The notes beneath the pieces are model-generated. The model saw only the letters and a list, made by a program, of their open reading frames with translations, was not told where the DNA came from and did no database searches. From contig CAWENQ010000005.1 in assembly GCA_963810485.1 (NCBI GenBank), positions 372,001 through 436,000 of the forward strand: a stretch of DNA of 64,000 nt, in the 5' to 3' direction. The position numbers and the translations under genes are program-made. How positions within the stretch are numbered: position 1 is the stretch's first letter; every line of letters starts with the position of its first letter. Below are positions 45,838 to 54,390 of the stretch, piece by piece. The stretch comes from DATKFM01 sp963810485. GTDB lineage: Bacteria; Pseudomonadota; Alphaproteobacteria; Dongiales; Dongiaceae.

Positions 45838-46661
45838 CGGGCGCGGCCGATCATCTCGACGGGCGCGATCAACCCGCGCTCAAGATTGGCGAGCAGATTG
45901 CCGGTCTTGTCCAGGAAATCGCGGCCCATGACGATATGGATTCCCAGCGGCGGCGTTCCCTGGGCAGCGATGCGCGCGCGCACGGCGTGAAAGAACTCGA
46001 TCGCGTACTTGCCGCGGTCGCGCTCATGCACAATGTCGAAGCCGGCGCAATCCAGCCGCCGGTGATAGGCGCCCGGCCGCACGACGAAGCTGGTCTTCAG
46101 TGATCGCGCCCACGGCACGGGAAACGCCAGATCGCCATCGCCTGTGCGCATCACGTCATAAATGCCGAACGCCGCGCCGGGCTTCAGCACGCGGCGCACT
46201 TCGCCCATCAGCTTCGCCTTGTCCTCGATGTTCATGCCGACATGCAGCATGTAGGCTGCATCGAAGCTCGCATCGGGGAACGGCAGATCGACGGCGCTGC
46301 CACGGACATAGCTGACGCGTTTGTCCAGGCCGACCCGCCGGGCCAGCGCATTGGCGACCTCGACATATTCCGGCGTCAGGTCGATCCCCGTCACCTGGCA
46401 TCCAAGGGCCTGCGCGGCGAAGCGCGCGGGGCCGCCGAGGCCGGAGCCGATATCCAGCACATGCATGCCGGGTTTCAACCCGAGCTTTTCGAAGAACTCA
46501 GCCGTCGCCGCACGGCCGCCGATATGGAACTCGTCGACGGGAGCCAGATCCTCGATCGCCAAGCGGTCGGGGTCCTTGCCCATGGCGACGAGCGCGTCGA
46601 GAATCGCGCGCTCGAGATCGCCATGCGCGTAATGCTGGGCAATGCTGCGGTCGATGCTCAT
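45834..46661 (-). CDS. class I SAM-dependent methyltransferase
   Basis: A 275-residue methyltransferase. SAM-binding motif I is VLDIGSGLGGPARFAAQALG, followed by VTGIDLTPEYVEVA and the YVRGSAVDLPFPDASFDAAY motif II region, as in ubiquinone/sarcosine/tocopherol-type methyltransferases (UbiE/GSMT-like). The substrate is unknown; a small molecule is likely. ATG 46659-46661 begins the conserved IDRSIAQHYAHGDLERAIL. Confidence 0.86.
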   Translation of the reverse strand: MSIDRSIAQHYAHGDLERAILDALVAMGKDPDRLAIEDLAPVDEFHIGGRAATAEFFEKLGLKPGMHVLDIGSGLGGPARFAAQALGCQVTGIDLTPEYVEVANALARRVGLDKRVSYVRGSAVDLPFPDASFDAAYMLHVGMNIEDKAKLMGEVRRVLKPGAAFGIYDVMRTGDGDLAFPVPWARSLKTSFVVRPGAYHRRLDCAGFDIVHERDRGKYAIEFFHAVRARIAAQGTPPLGIHIVMGRDFLDKTGNLLANLERGLIAPVEMIGRAR

Positions 46662-46769
46662 CGGACTTGGCGCTTTGTAGACGGAACGGTAAGCCCGAGC
46701 GGCAGAATCGGATCGGTGAGGCACAATACGGAATATGACGGCCGCTGTCCGAAAATAATGTGACCGGTG

Positions 46770-47330
46770 TCACGATCCCGGGCGCCATGTGTCGGGGGTC
46801 AGCAGGTACAGGAACTCACTGCAGGTTTCACCTTTGTATTCCACGGGTTCGCGCATTGCTGCATCGCGCACAAAGCCGAGTCGCTCGAGCACGGCGATCG
46901 ATTTGGCGTTGCGCACGTCCGTGAGCGCTTCGATGCGGGACTTTCCCAAGATGCCGAAGGCGTAGCCCAGCAAGCCGGCCAAGGCTTCACGGGCATAGCC
47001 ATGACCTTGATAGGCGGATGCGAGAGAGAAGCCGATCTCGGCCTCGGTTCGCCTGTCGGCAAAAACATGCAGCGCGCAATCGCCGATCATCCTGCCGGTC
47101 GATTTAAGTTCGATGGCGAACTGGAACCACTCGCCCGGCGTATCCGGATGCTGGCGCGCCATCTCCGCGATGAACGCGGCACCTTCCGCCCGCGTGAAGT
47201 TCTCCCAGGACTGGAAGCGCGCGACATCGGGGTCGGCGCGGTAGGCGACGAAGCTGTCGAGATCGTCGGGCCGAAAACGCCTGACAATCAGGCGCTCTGT
47301 TTCGAGCCGCGTGAATGCCGCGTCCGGCAT
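46770..47330 (-). CDS. GNAT acetyltransferase, RimJ/RimL-like
   Basis: A 186-residue N-acetyltransferase of the RimJ/RimL type. It starts with the family's LETERLIVRRFRPDDLDSF, has the acetyl-CoA-binding loop YQGHGYAREALAGLLGYAF and the ERLGFVRD block. Such proteins acetylate N-terminal residues of ribosomal or other proteins or small amines. The gene ends just before the methyltransferase gene and begins 14 bases downstream of the ccrM stop. Confidence 0.88.
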   Translation of the reverse strand: MPDAAFTRLETERLIVRRFRPDDLDSFVAYRADPDVARFQSWENFTRAEGAAFIAEMARQHPDTPGEWFQFAIELKSTGRMIGDCALHVFADRRTEAEIGFSLASAYQGHGYAREALAGLLGYAFGILGKSRIEALTDVRNAKSIAVLERLGFVRDAAMREPVEYKGETCSEFLYLLTPDTWRPGS

Positions 47331-47343
47331 CGATGCCCCATGA

Positions 47344-48462
47344 TCAGTTCAGCTCCGCCCGCAGCTTCTGGCGGAACAGGTCGATGGGCAGGCGCTTGCC
47401 GTCGGTGGGCACGCACCAGAACTGCCAGCCATTGCAGGCCGGCGCGCCTTGCACGAGCGCGCCCACCTGGTGGATCGAGCCGCGGTGCTCGGCGCTGATC
47501 AGCGTGCCGTCGGCGCGTACTTTCGCCTGGTGGCGGCCATCGGGACTTTCGAGAACCATCCCCGGCGTCAGGTAGCCGCGCTCCACCAGCCAGCCGAAGG
47601 GAATGCGCGGTTCTTCGCGCTTGGAGGGAATCGGCGATACGGCCTCCGGGTCCGCCGGCTGGGTGCGATTCAGCCGCTCATGCGCCGCTTTGAGATAGCC
47701 GGTGTCGCGCTCGATGCCGATATAGCGCCGGCCCAGCCGCTTCGCCACCACGCCGGTCGTGCCGGTGCCGAAGAAGGGGTCGAGCACGATGTCGCCGGGC
47801 TTCGTCGCCGCCATGATCACGCGATGGAGCAGCGCCTCCGGCTTCTGGGTCGGATGGGTCTTCTTGCCCTCGCCGTCCTTCAGCCGCTCGCCGCCGCCGC
47901 AGATCGGGAACAGCCAGTCGCTGCGCATCTGCAAGTCTTCATTCAGCGCCTTCATGGACGCGTAGTTGAACGTGTATTTCGATTCCCGCGCCCGCGCGCA
48001 CCAGATCATCGTCTCGTGCGCATTGGTGAAACGCTTGCCGCGGAAGTTCGGCATCGGGTTGGTCTTGCGCCAGATGACGTCGTTGAGAACCCAGTAGCCG
48101 AGATCCTGCAGCTTGGCGCCGACGCGGAAGATGTTGTGGTAGCTGCCGATGACCCAGAGCGTGCCGTCCTCTTTGAGCACGCGGCGCGCCGCCGACAGCC
48201 ATGCCTCGGTGAACTTGTCATAGGTGGCGAGGTCGGCGAACTGGTCCCAGGCTTCATCGACGCCGTCGACCTTGCTGTTGTTCGGCCGCAGCAGATCGCC
48301 TTCGAGCTGCAGATTGTAGGGCGGATCGGCGAAGATCATGTCCACGGAGCTCGCCGGCAGGCCGTTCATCGCCGCGATGCAGTCGCCCTGGATGATGCAA
48401 TTCGACGGCACATCCTCATTGGCGGCCGGCGCTGGGCGCACGGTCTTGGTCTGCTTCGGCAT
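47344..48462 (-). CDS. ccrM: cell-cycle DNA adenine methyltransferase CcrM (GANTC)
   Basis: A 372-residue beta-class N6-adenine methyltransferase, close in length to Caulobacter CcrM (358). The catalytic motif DPPYNL is at residues 46-51, the SAM-binding FxGxG motif is DPFFGTGTTG, and the C-terminal CcrM-specific domain (RIPFGWLVERGYLTPG through DLFRQKL) is present. It methylates GANTC on new DNA and couples replication to gene expression in alphaproteobacteria. No cognate restriction enzyme gene lies nearby. Three GANTC sites lie just upstream, and rnhB follows the usual alphaproteobacterial order. Confidence 0.94.
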   Translation of the reverse strand: MPKQTKTVRPAPAANEDVPSNCIIQGDCIAAMNGLPASSVDMIFADPPYNLQLEGDLLRPNNSKVDGVDEAWDQFADLATYDKFTEAWLSAARRVLKEDGTLWVIGSYHNIFRVGAKLQDLGYWVLNDVIWRKTNPMPNFRGKRFTNAHETMIWCARARESKYTFNYASMKALNEDLQMRSDWLFPICGGGERLKDGEGKKTHPTQKPEALLHRVIMAATKPGDIVLDPFFGTGTTGVVAKRLGRRYIGIERDTGYLKAAHERLNRTQPADPEAVSPIPSKREEPRIPFGWLVERGYLTPGMVLESPDGRHQAKVRADGTLISAEHRGSIHQVGALVQGAPACNGWQFWCVPTDGKRLPIDLFRQKLRAELN

Positions 48463-48496
48463 TGTAATCCCCCTGCGAACTCAGGGCGCCGAGCAT

Positions 48497-48555
48497 GATT
48501 CGTCTGTGGATAACCGTCAATAAAATAATTGAATCAATATATTGTGGTCTGACTC
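48497..48555. promoter_or_regulatory. cluster of three GANTC sites at the ccrM promoter region
   Basis: GATTC at 48497-48501, GAATC at 48531-48535 and GACTC at 48551-48555 fall within 59 bases, immediately upstream of ccrM and at the end of rnhB. In Caulobacter, GANTC sites in the ccrM promoter make transcription sensitive to methylation, so CcrM may control itself here in the same way. The intervening 70 bases are AT-rich and could hold the promoter. Confidence 0.55.
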
Positions 48556-49148
48556 TCTGAAATGGGTCGAAAAGACTGCCTATGGTGGGGCGTGATGCCC
48601 AGGCGCTTCAGCGCCGCCTGATGTTCGGCCGTGCCATAGCCGGCGTTATGCTCCCAGCCATAGCCAGGATGCTGCCGCGCCAGGTCCGCCATGATCCGGT
48701 CGCGGGTCACCTTGGCGATGATCGAGGCGGCGGCGATGGAGAGGCTGAGCCCGTCGCCCTTCACCACCGGCCGCACGGGACATTGCAGGTCGGGTGAGCG
48801 GTTGCCGTCGACCAGCGCGAAGGCCGGCGCCACCGGCAGGCGCTGCACGGCGCGCGCCATCGCCAGCATCGTCGCCTGCAGGATGTTGTGGCTGTCGATT
48901 TCTTCCACGGTGGCGTGGCCGACGCCGATCAGAGCATAGAGCGGCAGCAGGCCGAACAGTTCGCTGCGCAGCGGCGGCGGCACCACTTTCGAATCGTCGA
49001 GCTGCCTGGCGATATCCTTTGGCAGGGTCTTCTCATCGAGGATGACAGCCGCGGCCACCACCGGCCCGGCCCAGGGGCCGCGCCCGGCTTCATCGATGCC
49101 GGCCACCGGTCCCTGCTTGCAACTGCGCTCCAGCGAGAAATTGGGCAT
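48534..49148 (-). CDS. rnhB: ribonuclease HII
   Basis: A 204-residue RNase HII that removes ribonucleotides and RNA primers from DNA. The start of the catalytic core, VAGIDEAGRGPWAGPVVAAAV, has Asp19 and Glu20, and the acidic residue in FALVDGNRSP follows, with the C-terminal GYGTAEHQAALKRLGITPHHRQSF. It precedes ccrM on the same strand with 71 bases between them. The rnhB-ccrM order is widely conserved in alphaproteobacteria. Confidence 0.94.
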   Translation of the reverse strand: MPNFSLERSCKQGPVAGIDEAGRGPWAGPVVAAAVILDEKTLPKDIARQLDDSKVVPPPLRSELFGLLPLYALIGVGHATVEEIDSHNILQATMLAMARAVQRLPVAPAFALVDGNRSPDLQCPVRPVVKGDGLSLSIAAASIIAKVTRDRIMADLARQHPGYGWEHNAGYGTAEHQAALKRLGITPHHRQSFRPISESQTTIY

Positions 49149-49190
49149 CGCCGCTGATAGCGCGAGTTGGGGACGCTGGCTAGCGGATCG

Positions 49191-50084
49191 TCAATTGAGG
49201 AAGTGGGCGATCAGGGCGGCGACGCCCGCAGGATCTTCCCATTGCAGATTATGGCCGAGCTTGCTGAAGGCGACGAACTCGGAGTCCTTGATGGCCTCGC
49301 GCAGCGCCTGCTGATCCTCGGCGCTGAACAGCGGATCCTGGCCGCCATACAGGATCATGGTCGGCACGGCGATCGTCGAGGAGAGGCGGCCATATTCGGC
49401 CGTGTGGAGTTCCTGCAATACTGCGCGCCAAATTCGTGTCGGGATTGCGCAGGCCTCGTGCCGCGCATGGGCGATGAAGTCCGGATCGACCGGCGTCGGA
49501 TTGGTGGTCCATTCGGTGATGAAGGCGCATTTCTCATCGATGGGATCGGTCAGCTTCAGGACATTGTCGGACAGCCATGATCCCGGCGCGGTCGTCTTGG
49601 CGGCGGACAAGGTGGAACCCACGAGCACCAGCTTGCGCAAGCGATCGGCATGCCGCTGGGCGAAGACCTGCCCGATCATGCTGCCGAGGGAATGGCCGAC
49701 GAAGTCTACTTTCTCGATCTTAAGGTGATCCAGCAGCAGGCAGAGGTCGTGCACCATGTCGGGAACGGTGTAACAGCATTCCGGCGCGGAGGACGCGCCA
49801 TGGCCGCGCAGATCGACGGCGATCAGCCGGTACCGATGCGCCAGTTGCGCCGCCGGCAGCGACCAAGAACGGCTGCTGTCGGTATAGCCATGGACCAGCA
49901 GCACGGGCCGGCCCTCGGGATTGCCCATCTCGACATAGGCGATGGTGATGCCGTTGGGCAGGGCGGCCCGCCGCTTTGCGCCGGCCCAGCCGGCCTGGTC
50001 GATCCTGGTGACCGCGGGTTTCACGGGAGTTGGTGCGGGTTCCGCCTTGTGACTTAGGGGATTGCGACGGGGGCTGCTGCTCAT
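49191..50084 (-). CDS. alpha/beta-fold hydrolase
   Basis: A 297-residue hydrolase. The nucleophile is Ser132 in VDFVGHSLGSMIGQ, the oxyanion region is VLLVHGYTDSSRSW, the acid is in ILYGGQDPLFS, and the catalytic histidine is in FSKLGHNLQWEDP. Epoxide hydrolases, lipases and esterases share these motifs, so no substrate can be named. No membrane or signal segment is clear; the 40-residue N-terminal arm is proline-rich and uncertain. A later start is possible. Confidence 0.85.
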   Translation of the reverse strand: MSSSPRRNPLSHKAEPAPTPVKPAVTRIDQAGWAGAKRRAALPNGITIAYVEMGNPEGRPVLLVHGYTDSSRSWSLPAAQLAHRYRLIAVDLRGHGASSAPECCYTVPDMVHDLCLLLDHLKIEKVDFVGHSLGSMIGQVFAQRHADRLRKLVLVGSTLSAAKTTAPGSWLSDNVLKLTDPIDEKCAFITEWTTNPTPVDPDFIAHARHEACAIPTRIWRAVLQELHTAEYGRLSSTIAVPTMILYGGQDPLFSAEDQQALREAIKDSEFVAFSKLGHNLQWEDPAGVAALIAHFLN

Positions 50085-50150
50085 GATCCATCTCCAATAA
50101 ATCTGACCGGCGGGTGCTGCGGACAGTAGAGAGCCGGCGTCATAAACCCG

Positions 50151-51014
50151 TCACAAGATCTTTCGCCCTCGTTCGCTGCGGCCGCCGGGAAACTTGACGC
50201 GGTACTCGGCCACGCCTTCTTCCATGGTGATGAAGCTGGCGCCGCCGTCTTTCAGCGCGCGGATCAGCTTTTCCAGCATGATCATGCGGTGTCCGCGGCC
50301 GATCACGTCGGGATGGAAGGTATAGGTAATTATGCCCCAGTCATAATTATCCCGCATGTAGGTGAAGTCGCCGAGCCAGTTCTCCAGCACCAGGCCGGCA
50401 TTGCTCAGCCCTTGGTTATGGTACCGGTCCACATGGTAATATTCGAAAGCCGGGAAATCATCGAGTGACCAGCTGATCGGCATTTCCACCAGCGTCGTGT
50501 CCGGCCCGTGGATCAGCGGCTCCTCCGGCTTGACGATATCGCCGTCGCGCGCCTGGTAGGGCAGGTAGTCATGGCCCATCAGGCTGCTGTCATAGACAAA
50601 GCCGTGCTTCAGCAGCAGCTCGATGGAGTGTGGGCTTAGATCCCACGAAGGCGAGCGGTAGCCGCGGGCATATTGGCCGGTCAGCTTCTTGATCGACTCG
50701 TTGCCACGCGTCAGCTCGCGCTCTTCCCCCTCGCGGCTCAGGCTGGCGGGGATGCGGTGGGTCCAGCCGTGATGGCCGACCTCATGGGCGCCGCGCGCCA
50801 CCGCGCCGCAGATATCCGGATAGCTCTCGATCGTGTGGCCGGGGATGAACCAGGTGCCCGGCAGCGCATGGCGCCGCAGCAGCGCCAGCAGCCGCTCCGT
50901 CGCCACCATGCCGAAATCGCCGCGGGAGATCCAGGTGGGCGTCGAACTCTCAGGCGTCAGCGCCCCGGAGGTATTGTCCAGATCGAACGTCAGGCAGACG
51001 AAATGCTTAGCCAT
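50151..51014 (-). CDS. polysaccharide deacetylase (NodB-fold) family protein
   Basis: A 287-residue protein of the NodB superfamily. The first metal motif is FVCLTFDLDNTSG (Asp11 and Asp13), the second is HEVGHHGWTH (from residue 78), and GYRSPSWDLS follows, so the metal-dependent active site looks intact. Close relatives include the cytoplasmic allantoinase-like/peptidoglycan deacetylase group, so the substrate may be a small amide or a glycan. There is no signal peptide. The gene ends 67 bases from the hydrolase gene on the same strand. Confidence 0.86.
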   Translation of the reverse strand: MAKHFVCLTFDLDNTSGALTPESSTPTWISRGDFGMVATERLLALLRRHALPGTWFIPGHTIESYPDICGAVARGAHEVGHHGWTHRIPASLSREGEERELTRGNESIKKLTGQYARGYRSPSWDLSPHSIELLLKHGFVYDSSLMGHDYLPYQARDGDIVKPEEPLIHGPDTTLVEMPISWSLDDFPAFEYYHVDRYHNQGLSNAGLVLENWLGDFTYMRDNYDWGIITYTFHPDVIGRGHRMIMLEKLIRALKDGGASFITMEEGVAEYRVKFPGGRSERGRKIL

Positions 51015-51096
51015 GAATTCTGCTGTCCCTTTGATGGGTCAGCATGGCGGGCGGTGGCGTGGGCTGTCAAAGGCGCTACCCGCCACCACCGGAAAT

Positions 51097-51552
51097 TCAA
51101 TGCGTCGGCTCGGCGGCGCCGGCTTCTTCCACCTGCACCTCCACCTCGATGCTGCCGGCCTTCTCGAAGGTCAGCGTCAGGTGAAAGGTGCCGTATTCCA
51201 CCAGCGGCTCCTTCAGCCCCATCAGCATGATGTGAAAGCCGCCGGGCTTCAGCTCGGTGGTGCTCTGTGCGGGCAATGGAACGAAATCGACTGGCCGCAT
51301 CTTCGCGACGTCGCCCTCCATGACATGCTCATGGATATGCACCATGTCAGCCACATCGGACGCCACGGCGAGCAGCTTGTCCTCGGTCTGGCCCTGGTTC
51401 TCGATTTTCACGAATACGGCCCCGTTGGGCGCCTGGCCGGGCGTGGCCCGTGACCAGGGATGGACGATCAGCAGATCGCCGACCTTGATCTGATGGGCGG
51501 ATGCCGGTGTGGCAAGTGCGATCAGCAGCAGTGCTGCCAGAATTCTCTTCAC
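51097..51552 (-). CDS. periplasmic copper chaperone PCu(A)C
   Basis: A 151-residue secreted protein with a signal peptide (MKRILAALLLIALATPASAH) and the PCu(A)C fold. The copper-binding motif is H-M-rich: VHIHEHVMEGDVAKMRP, then GGFHIMLMGL. It delivers Cu(I) to cytochrome oxidase, working with the SCO protein encoded just upstream. The C-terminal end is acidic. The gene is 14 bases from the SCO gene on the same strand. Confidence 0.92.
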   Translation of the reverse strand: MKRILAALLLIALATPASAHQIKVGDLLIVHPWSRATPGQAPNGAVFVKIENQGQTEDKLLAVASDVADMVHIHEHVMEGDVAKMRPVDFVPLPAQSTTELKPGGFHIMLMGLKEPLVEYGTFHLTLTFEKAGSIEVEVQVEEAGAAEPTH

Positions 51553-51566
51553 CAGGATATCTCCAA

Positions 51567-52154
51567 CTACAGAATTTCTTCGAGCGCCGCGGCGATTTCC
51601 TTCGGCGCCAGGGTATGGCGGAGCGCGGTGCTGTACTTGCCCTCGGGATCCATCACATAGATCGCGACGCTGTGGTCCATCACGTAGTCGTCGCCTTCGC
51701 CGACGCGCTTATAGTAGGCGCGATAGGCGCGGGCGACGGCATCGATCTGCTCCGGCGTTCCGGTCAGGCCGGCGATGTGCGGATCGAATGCCGCCACATA
51801 GGCCTTCATCGCCGCCGGCGTATCCCGCGCAGGATCAACGGAGATGAACAGCGGCTGAATCTTATCGGCATCGCTGCCGAGAAGTTTCAATGCACCGGCG
51901 ATATTGTTGAGACCGGTGGGACAGGCATCCGGGCAATAGGTGTAGCCGAAATAGACCAGCAGCCATTTGCCGCGATAGGTCTGGTCGGTCACCGTCCGGC
52001 CGTCGCCGTCTGTGAGCGTGAAGGGGCCGCCGATGTTGGGCATGCCGACGCTCACCTTGTCGAGACTGCCGGAGCGGTACCAACCGACGCCTACCAGCAG
52101 TGCCAAGAACAAAACGACCGTCAGCCCGCCGATCAGGATGTAGCGAAGCTTCAT
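51567..52154 (-). CDS. SCO1/SenC copper-metallochaperone
   Basis: A 195-residue membrane-anchored thioredoxin-like protein. The single N-terminal membrane segment (YILIGGLTVVLFLALLVGVG) is followed by the redox/copper motif GYTYCPDACPTGLNN, with Cys74 and Cys78. The copper-ligand histidine is in VMDHSVAIYV. It helps metallate the CuA or CuB site of cytochrome oxidases. Operon with PCu(A)C downstream and DUF2946 upstream. Confidence 0.93.
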   Translation of the reverse strand: MKLRYILIGGLTVVLFLALLVGVGWYRSGSLDKVSVGMPNIGGPFTLTDGDGRTVTDQTYRGKWLLVYFGYTYCPDACPTGLNNIAGALKLLGSDADKIQPLFISVDPARDTPAAMKAYVAAFDPHIAGLTGTPEQIDAVARAYRAYYKRVGEGDDYVMDHSVAIYVMDPEGKYSTALRHTLAPKEIAAALEEIL

Positions 52155-52245
52155 GGATGCCTCCGATGATCGCGATCTCGATGCGCGATGTCAGATTTGG
52201 CGGCCCAGAACCGAGGGGCCGCAGACCAAGCACAGCAATGTTGGC

Positions 52246-52659
52246 TTAGCCGACGACGGGCGGTGCGCGGGGTTGCGCTTTGGCGGATGGCTTTGCCGGC
52301 GGCGCGCTTTGATCGAGGGCCGCAATCAGCGGCGCCGCAGCGGGCAGCCGCAGGAAGGCGGAGGCCGTTTCCGGCAGATTGGCGCAACCGCCGATCTGCT
52401 GCGCCAGGCAATCCTGGCAATGACGATGCCGGGCCGGTGCCGGCGGCGTGCCATCGTCATCTGCGGCAGCGCTTGCGCTGCAGAGCAGTGCAGCGTCGCT
52501 GCCGCTGAATGCGGCGATGGCTGGCGGCGGCAGGAAAGCGGCAAAAAGATTCAGCAACAGCGCGAACAGCGCCAGGATGACCGACAATTCGCTGAAGCCG
52601 CGGGACCGCCGCGGTCCCCGCACCCTCTGCCGATCAAGTCGTTGCCGCCGATAAGTCAT
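52246..52659 (-). CDS. DUF2946-like membrane protein of the copper cluster
   Basis: A 137-residue protein with a basic start, one hydrophobic segment (LSVILALFALLLNLFAAFL) and a short motif HRHCQDCLAQQIGGC that holds three cysteines and two histidines. DUF2946 proteins have this layout and are often encoded next to copper uptake genes. The cysteine and histidine residues could bind copper, but function is unproven. It starts at 52657-52659, 110 bases downstream of hupE on the same strand. Confidence 0.72.
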   Translation of the reverse strand: MTYRRQRLDRQRVRGPRRSRGFSELSVILALFALLLNLFAAFLPPPAIAAFSGSDAALLCSASAAADDDGTPPAPARHRHCQDCLAQQIGGCANLPETASAFLRLPAAAPLIAALDQSAPPAKPSAKAQPRAPPVVG

Positions 52660-52769
52660 TTCCGCGCTTCCAGTATCTGCGGCGATTCTAGCATCGGCTG
52701 GGGCAGGGGCGCAGCCGCCGATTGCGTCTGCGGGGCGCGGGATTTTGCCGCGCCCCAGGCCGAAACTGG

Positions 52770-53372
52770 CTAGAAGCCCAATAGCAGAAAGGCGCCGGCG
52801 GCCGCGATGCCGGCGCCGCCGGCACGGACGGCAAGCTGTCCTCGCGGCAGCTTCAAGGTCTGGCCGATGGCCAGGCCGGTCAGGTGCAAGACCACCGTCG
52901 CGGCGACGAACCCCAGGCCATAGAGCAGCGGCGACGCTGCAGCCGGCAGTTCGGCGCCATGGGCGTGGCCGTGAAAAACCGCGAACAGTGCCACTAGCCC
53001 GATCGCCATGGGCAATTGCGGCCTGGCGGCGAGGGCGACAAGCAGGCCGAGGAGTGCCACCGAAGCGGCAATGCCGGTCTCGAGCCCCGGCAGGGCCGCG
53101 CCGCTCATTCCCAGCAAGCCGCCGGCCGCCATCGCCAGCGGGAATGCCAGCGGCAAGACCCAGAGGGCGCGCCGCCCGATCTGCGCCGCCCACAGGCCCA
53201 CCGCCACCATGGCCAGGATGTGATCCAGGCCGGAGAAAGGATGGGCAAATCCCTGGGCCGTGCCCGCGTGGCTGGCGTTCAGCAGATGCGCCTCCGCCGG
53301 CAATCCAAGGACAGTGAGCAGGACGCCGACGGCAACAGCGGCGGGCAGGCGAAAGCGGCGGGCAGGGGACAT
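52770..53372 (-). CDS. HupE/UreJ-family metal permease
   Basis: A 200-residue protein with a signal peptide and six membrane segments. The family motif HPFSGLDHILAMVAVGLWA is at residues 44-62, and the second, AVFHGHAHGAELP, is in the fourth segment. HupE/UreJ proteins are thought to move nickel or cobalt. GGAGG is seven bases before ATG 53370-53372. The SCO/PCu(A)C/DUF2946 genes downstream make a copper-related role worth considering. No hydrogenase or urease genes are present. Confidence 0.88.
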   Translation of the reverse strand: MSPARRFRLPAAVAVGVLLTVLGLPAEAHLLNASHAGTAQGFAHPFSGLDHILAMVAVGLWAAQIGRRALWVLPLAFPLAMAAGGLLGMSGAALPGLETGIAASVALLGLLVALAARPQLPMAIGLVALFAVFHGHAHGAELPAAASPLLYGLGFVAATVVLHLTGLAIGQTLKLPRGQLAVRAGGAGIAAAGAFLLLGF

Positions 53373-53677
53373 CGCAAAACCTCCAGGGGGAAAATCCATT
53401 GCAACAACTCTTGCATCGCGGGCCGGCGGCATGTCCGCGATATCTGCGGCGATTCTGCGCCGGTCAGCGACACCGGGAAACGCCGACTATAGGACAGCCT
53501 TGACGGGGAATCACGATCTTGTGACCTGCATCCGCGGCTGGCGTCGATCCGTAAAGCGGTCAGTGGGGCGGATGATCGTGCCCGCCGGCAAAGGCGGACC
53601 CCCTCAACACCGTACCTGCAGCCGCCGCCGTTCACCGGCGTCGTGCTCCCGTCAACCGCAAGGAGGAGACATACAAC

Positions 53678-54259
53678 ATGTCTGAGACAATTCTGCTGCC
53701 GAAGACCGAGCTTTCCATCGATCGCCGCGGCCTGTTCAGCAGGGGCGCGCAATTGGCCCTGTCAGGCACCGCTGTCGCGATGCTCGCCGGCATCGGCACC
53801 GGCATCCGTCCGGCCAGTGCTGCGACGATGTCGGCCGATATCGACACCCTGAACGTCGCGCTCGGCCTCGAGCATGAGGCGATCGCCGCCTATCAGGTGG
53901 GCGCCGAAAGCGGCCTGCTGTCCAAGGGCGTGCTTGGCGTCGCCGTCGGCTTCCAGAGCGACCACAAGCAGCATCGCGACGTGCTGATCAAGACCATCCG
54001 CCAGCTCGGCGGCAAGCCGGTCGCCGACGTGAAGCACAAGTTCCCGGTCGACAAGCTGAAGAACGAAGGCGATGTGCTCGCTTTCGCTCTTGGTCTCGAA
54101 GAGGGCGCCGCCAGCGCCTATCTCAGCACGATCCCCGGCTTCGATAACCGTGATCTGGCGAAGGCCGCGGCCAGCATCATGGGCGTCGAAACCCAGCATG
54201 TAGCCATCCTGAAGAACGCGCTGGGCCAGAAGCCGATCGAAGCGCCGTTCATCATGTAG
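53678..54259 (+). CDS. TAT-exported ferritin-like protein
   Basis: A 193-residue protein. A twin-arginine signal (SIDRRGLFSRGAQLALSGTA) sends it folded to the periplasm. The rest is a four-helix ferritin-like domain with iron-binding candidates in LGLEHEAIAAYQVG, DHKQHRDVL, LEEGAASAYLST and ETQHVAIL (DUF4439/Ferritin_2 type). Related proteins are stress-linked, but their chemistry is not known. AGGAGG precedes the ATG. A strong hairpin follows at 54318-54352. Confidence 0.85.
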   Translation: MSETILLPKTELSIDRRGLFSRGAQLALSGTAVAMLAGIGTGIRPASAATMSADIDTLNVALGLEHEAIAAYQVGAESGLLSKGVLGVAVGFQSDHKQHRDVLIKTIRQLGGKPVADVKHKFPVDKLKNEGDVLAFALGLEEGAASAYLSTIPGFDNRDLAKAAASIMGVETQHVAILKNALGQKPIEAPFIM

Positions 54260-54317
54260 CGGCTGACTCTGCCGGAACGGCACTGCCACCCCCCTCCGCC
54301 AGGCAATGCCGACCGCC

Positions 54318-54352
54318 GCCGCCCCGCAGGCTGGAACCTCCTGCGGGGCGGC
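54318..54352 (+). terminator. hairpin terminator after the ferritin-like gene
   Basis: Stem GCCGCCCCGCAGG pairing with CCTGCGGGGCGGC around a nine-base loop. The following T-tract is weak (TTTCTCC), so termination may be partial, allowing some read-through to the cytochrome c gene. Confidence 0.6.
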
Positions 54353-54390
54353 TCGCAGTTTCTCCAATTGAATCGCCGCGAGAAATATCC

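Noticed and set aside
47344..48462. A restriction-modification system
   Set aside because: CcrM is an orphan methylase; no endonuclease gene lies nearby and the rnhB-ccrM order is the housekeeping arrangement.
53380..53500. A cobalamin or nickel riboswitch before HupE
   Set aside because: No conserved riboswitch core could be found; only unrelated GC-rich arms are seen.
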